Below are positions 5,404 to 7,732 of a DNA stretch of 7,732 nucleotides, one piece after another. The number at the start of each line of letters is the position of its first letter. Position 1 is the stretch's first letter. The translations under genes and the position numbers were made by a program. The stretch lies in the NCBI GenBank assembly GCA_001774245.1, contig MEZF01000064.1:1-7732 (forward strand), given 5' to 3'. This DNA is from Candidatus Bathyarchaeota archaeon RBG_13_52_12. Lineage in GTDB: Archaea > Thermoproteota > Bathyarchaeia > TCS64. The notes under the pieces are model-generated. The model was given only the letters and a program-made list of their open reading frames with translations, was not told the origin of the DNA and did no database searches.

Positions 5404-6507
5404 TTATGGGTCTAGATAGCCCTCTGTTAGACCTAGGGGCAGGGGTGCGGGTCTGCTGCATGTGCTTTTGAGTGTCATTGTTCTCTCATGGTTTGAGGCT
5501 TCGTGGAAGAGGTGCATGGCTTCGAGGACGTGGTAGGCTAATTGACCGTTAGCTCTGCAGGGCCTTCCTGACCTGAGCGCGTACGCCATATCGGCCACAC
5601 CGAGGCACCTGCTGTTGGCTGTGTAGGTGTGGGTGAGAGGGACTTGGCTCCACTCCTGTTCTCCTTGGCGGAGGATCTTTACGGGCCCCCCGAAGGTGTT
5701 CGGGTCAGGGACGCTCAGGGACCCTGCGGCTCCGTAGATCTCGATTCTGGGTAGCTGGGCGGCCCATATGTCAAAGCTGGTGATGATGGCTCCTATTGCG
5801 CCGCTGTGGAAGTCGATGATGCCGACGACGTGTGTGGGGACCTCCACCTTGATTCTGGCTCCATGTTTCGGCTCGCTTGTAATTATTCTCTCGGGAAAGG
5901 TTATCCTTGTGGATCCCTTCACGCTCTTCATCGGCCCGATCAGGTTGACTAGGGCGGTGAGGTAGTAGGGTCCCATGTCGAACATGGGGCCTCCGCCGGT
6001 CTTGTAGTAGAACTCGGGGTCAGGGTGCCATCCCTCGTGGCCGTGGCAGGTCATGAACGCGGTAGCTGCGATGGGCTCGCCGATCCAGCCATCGTCTATG
6101 AGCTTCCTGCACGTCTGTATGCCTCCCCCCATGAAGGTGTCGGGTGCCCCGCCGATGAGGACCCCGGCTTCCTTTGCCGTGGTGATGAGCTTCTCGCCCT
6201 CCCCCAGGGCTATTGCGAGGGGCTTCTCGTTATAGACCGATTTACCCGAGTCTATGGAGGCCTTGGCTACCTTGTAGTGCGCGTCGGGTGTTGTTAGGTT
6301 GATCACTATCTCGATGTTGGGGTCGTTGAGCAGTTCCTCTACGCTGCAGGACTTTGGGACGTTGAACTCCAACGCCCTCTTTTCGGCTCTCTCGGGGAAG
6401 AGGTCTGCGCAGGCCACGACTTCGAGGTTTCTGTGGAGTTTGCTGTTCTTAAGGTAGATGCCGCTTATGTAGCCGCAGCCTATTATGCCAATCTTAACTG
6501 GCTTCAT
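5404..6507 (-). CDS. Gfo/Idh/MocA family NAD(P)-dependent oxidoreductase
   Basis: 367 residues. The N-terminal Rossmann domain has GIIGCGYISGIYL (7-19) for the dinucleotide, an acidic residue after the second strand (CADLFPER, about 33-40) suggesting NAD(H) preference, and the family's catalytic lysine motif NEKPLA (93-98, Lys95). The C-terminal sheet domain begins near 125 and has GGGPMFDMGPYYL (171-183). Asp177 is kept, but the usual His of D-x-G-x-H is Tyr181, a feature of a subgroup also found in bacteria. Family members oxidise or reduce a sugar or cyclitol carbon. The gene is 9 nt downstream of the ThuA-like gene on the same strand, and in rhizobia the ThuB member of this family works with ThuA on trehalose-type disaccharides as 3-keto intermediates. 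A similar module is inferred here; the substrate is unknown. AGG-TAGG overlapping the upstream stop may be the ribosome site. Confidence 0.9.
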   Translation of the reverse strand: MKPVKIGIIGCGYISGIYLKNSKLHRNLEVVACADLFPERAEKRALEFNVPKSCSVEELLNDPNIEIVINLTTPDAHYKVAKASIDSGKSVYNEKPLAIALGEGEKLITTAKEAGVLIGGAPDTFMGGGIQTCRKLIDDGWIGEPIAATAFMTCHGHEGWHPDPEFYYKTGGGPMFDMGPYYLTALVNLIGPMKSVKGSTRITFPERIITSEPKHGARIKVEVPTHVVGIIDFHSGAIGAIITSFDIWAAQLPRIEIYGAAGSLSVPDPNTFGGPVKILRQGEQEWSQVPLTHTYTANSRCLGVADMAYALRSGRPCRANGQLAYHVLEAMHLFHEASNHERTMTLKSTCSRPAPLPLGLTEGYLDP

Positions 6508-6516
6508 GTTGTTAGC

Positions 6517-7161
6517 CTACCTGGATGCCCAGAGCATACCTCTTTTAACGATCTCCTTTGCCTCGGGGACGTTAAAGTCCGCTGCGACGTGGCCGAGGGA
6601 TGTGTAGAAGACTTTCCCCTTGCCGTACATCTTCTTCCAGGCGATGGGCATCACGGTTCCTTTGATCCATGGGGCGTGTTCGCCGGTAAACGTGGTGGTG
6701 GCTAGGACCTTCACGGAGGGGTCGACGTGCATGAAGTATTGTTCCGAGTGCATCTTGAAGTCTCGGAGACCGTGCGTGACGGGGTCGTCGTGGTCGAGGA
6801 TGTTGACCTCGTAGTCTATTATGTTTCCAGGGTGGGCTACCCACTGGCCTCCGACCATGAACTGGTACTCGACGTTGTTTCTGAAGGCGTCTCCCATGCC
6901 GCCGTGCCAGCCAGCGATGCCGACCCCTGACTTCACGGCGTCCAGCAGCCCCTTCTCCTGTTCTCGTGTTATGGTTCCCTGGGTCCAGGCGGGGACGATG
7001 AGGCTCAGCTTGGCCATCTTCTCATGGTCGAGGTAAGCGTCGAGGCTTTCGTGGACATCGACACTGTAGCCCTTCTCCTTCAGCCAGGGAGTGAATATTT
7101 CTACGCATTGCTTAGGCTCGTGCCCTGGCCATCCACCCCAAACTATCAAGGCGTTCTTCAT
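6517..7161 (-). CDS. ThuA-like domain protein (trehalose utilisation family)
   Basis: 214 residues, the normal length for a single ThuA domain with a class I glutamine-amidotransferase-like fold. Visible family motifs: GGWPGHEP (9-16), TQGTIT (60-65), GIAGWHGGMGDAF (81-93), a GGQWVAHPG segment (104-112), HSEQYFMHVDP (138-148), APWIKG plus MPIAWKKMYGKGKVFYTSLGH (163-191). Conserved polar residues include His86, His110, His138, Glu140 and His191. There is no signal peptide, so it is cytoplasmic. In Sinorhizobium ThuA acts with the dehydrogenase ThuB in trehalose breakdown; members of the family are thought to handle 3-keto sugar intermediates. The Gfo/Idh gene follows after 9 nt, so both are probably one transcript. 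ATG 7161 has no good Shine-Dalgarno; a near-leaderless transcript from the CTTAAG box at 7193-7198 is possible. Confidence 0.9.
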   Translation of the reverse strand: MKNALIVWGGWPGHEPKQCVEIFTPWLKEKGYSVDVHESLDAYLDHEKMAKLSLIVPAWTQGTITREQEKGLLDAVKSGVGIAGWHGGMGDAFRNNVEYQFMVGGQWVAHPGNIIDYEVNILDHDDPVTHGLRDFKMHSEQYFMHVDPSVKVLATTTFTGEHAPWIKGTVMPIAWKKMYGKGKVFYTSLGHVAADFNVPEAKEIVKRGMLWASR

Positions 7162-7192
7162 GGGAACTCAATGGTAACTTGTTCTCCCCCGG

Positions 7193-7198
7193 CTTAAG
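7193..7198 (-). promoter_or_regulatory. Weak TATA-like box for the ThuA/Gfo pair
   Basis: ATCTTAAGCC on the minus strand is centred about 34 nt before the ThuA start. A transcript would begin a few bases before the ATG, which fits the missing ribosome site. The match to an archaeal TATA consensus is poor. The rest of the 146-nt gap (7162-7307) shows a weak 8-bp hairpin with a bulge at 7261-7284 and a CG tract, and no gene. Confidence 0.25.
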
Positions 7199-7283
7199 AT
7201 GCTTGATCCCTTCGATGGCACGAACCGAGTCTTGAATCATGAAAAAGCGAGCAACACATCCCTTAGAGACACGCGAGTCTGAG

Positions 7284-7292
7284 GCGCGCGCG
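7284..7292. repeat. GCGCGCGCG tract after the nitrilase-like gene
   Basis: Nine bases of alternating GC are shared with the tract at 5380-5389, in both cases 14-15 nt past a minus-strand stop codon. The hairpin-capable sequence at 7261-7284 abuts it, so it may be part of a 3'-end signal. Confidence 0.45.
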
Positions 7293-7307
7293 ATTGTTAC
7301 TTCCTTT

Positions 7308-7732
7308 TCACGGTCTTAAGCCATGGGCTTGGCGCTCGGCTTCCTCGTCGAGGAGTAGCTTGTAGGTACTGGGGCGTCTCCAGTATGGGTACCGAGTTCT
7401 GCATTCTTCGCGTCTCTCCTTGACTCTGTCTAGGTCGAGGGTGGCAACTGTTAGGCCTTCAGTGAGATCGGGTATACGGGCGATGTAGTTGCGGAGCCAA
7501 AACACACCGCTTCCGCCTAGTCTCACCGGGTCCTGGCTCATCCTGTTTGATATGACGACATAAGCGTCGCTGACGGAGGATCCCGCTATGCCGTATGCGG
7601 CGACGCAGTCGTGGACGGTGGCGCCCCAGCACATTGGGGTGAATAGTATTTCGGCCCCCTTGAGCCCCATGATTCGGGGGACCTCTAGTGCGCAGAGGTC
7701 CATGTCTATGGGGACGCCGATTACCCCTATCT
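7308..7732 (-). CDS. Nitrilase-superfamily (carbon-nitrogen hydrolase fold) protein, C-terminal part, lacking the catalytic Cys
   Basis: The minus-strand frame is open through the right edge, so the ATG at 7703 is internal and the N-terminus lies outside the window. The visible 141 codons match the C-terminal half of the nitrilase fold: IGVIGVPIDMDL followed by EVPRIMGLKGAEILFTP, then SDAYVVISNRM, GGSGVFWL, EGLTVATLDLDRV and the closing YPYWRRPSTYKLL. In active members the first segment carries the nucleophile in a pattern like G-V-x-I-C-[YFW]-[DE]. Aligned back from EVPR and KGAE, that cysteine position is Asp here; the nearest Cys is four residues later. The Glu and Lys of the catalytic triad are outside the window. 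It may therefore be a pseudoenzyme, a binding protein, or use altered chemistry. It lies upstream of, and on the same strand as, the ThuA/Gfo pair, separated by 146 nt, so co-transcription is uncertain. It ends with TGA (7308-7310). Confidence 0.85.
   Translation of the reverse strand, partial: IGVIGVPIDMDLCALEVPRIMGLKGAEILFTPMCWGATVHDCVAAYGIAGSSVSDAYVVISNRMSQDPVRLGGSGVFWLRNYIARIPDLTEGLTVATLDLDRVKERREECRTRYPYWRRPSTYKLLLDEEAERQAHGLRP

Noticed and set aside
6025..7036. Several plus-strand ORFs opposite the ThuA/Gfo genes
   Set aside because: They lie antisense to two clearly conserved genes and look like composition-driven open frames.

Overview
The window looks like a chromosomal segment of an uncultured archaeon, probably Thermoproteota or Bathyarchaeia-like. 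This is inferred from tandem tungsten aldehyde:ferredoxin oxidoreductases, archaeal TATA-like elements close to start codons, heavy AGG/AGA arginine use, and a small archaeal-style ribbon-helix-helix regulator. No rRNA, intact tRNA, CRISPR array or insertion sequence is visible, so the taxonomy rests on gene families and style only.

Layout. Genes on the plus strand fill 1-5377. First comes the C-terminal end of one aldehyde ferredoxin oxidoreductase (AOR), which runs off the left edge. A complete AOR paralog follows (519-2381), then an ABC-2 type exporter pair: ATPase 2459-3568 and permease 3570-4385, one base apart. Next is a more AT-rich regulatory island (about 4386-5377). It holds a probable terminator hairpin, a promoter zone with several palindromes, a 49-residue ribbon-helix-helix gene missed by ordinary ORF length cut-offs, a doubtful 44-codon ORF spanning a 17-bp imperfect hairpin, and a 155-residue helix-turn-helix-like protein of unknown function. 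The plus-strand genes meet the minus-strand genes convergently at 5378-5403.

The minus strand from 7732 down to 5404 carries the C-terminal part of a nitrilase-fold protein (running off the right edge), then a ThuA-like protein and a Gfo/Idh/MocA oxidoreductase separated by 9 nt. The ThuA/Gfo pair resembles bacterial sugar-oxidation modules of the ThuAB type and is most likely catabolic for a sugar or sugar derivative; the substrate cannot be told from sequence.

Points most worth checking: the nitrilase-like protein has Asp where the catalytic Cys should be. The island contains nested inverted repeats of TAAGCR in front of the ribbon-helix-helix gene. The 4801-4850 hairpin includes a tRNA-3'-end-like stretch. 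The full AOR has an abrupt AT-rich first ~140 nt.
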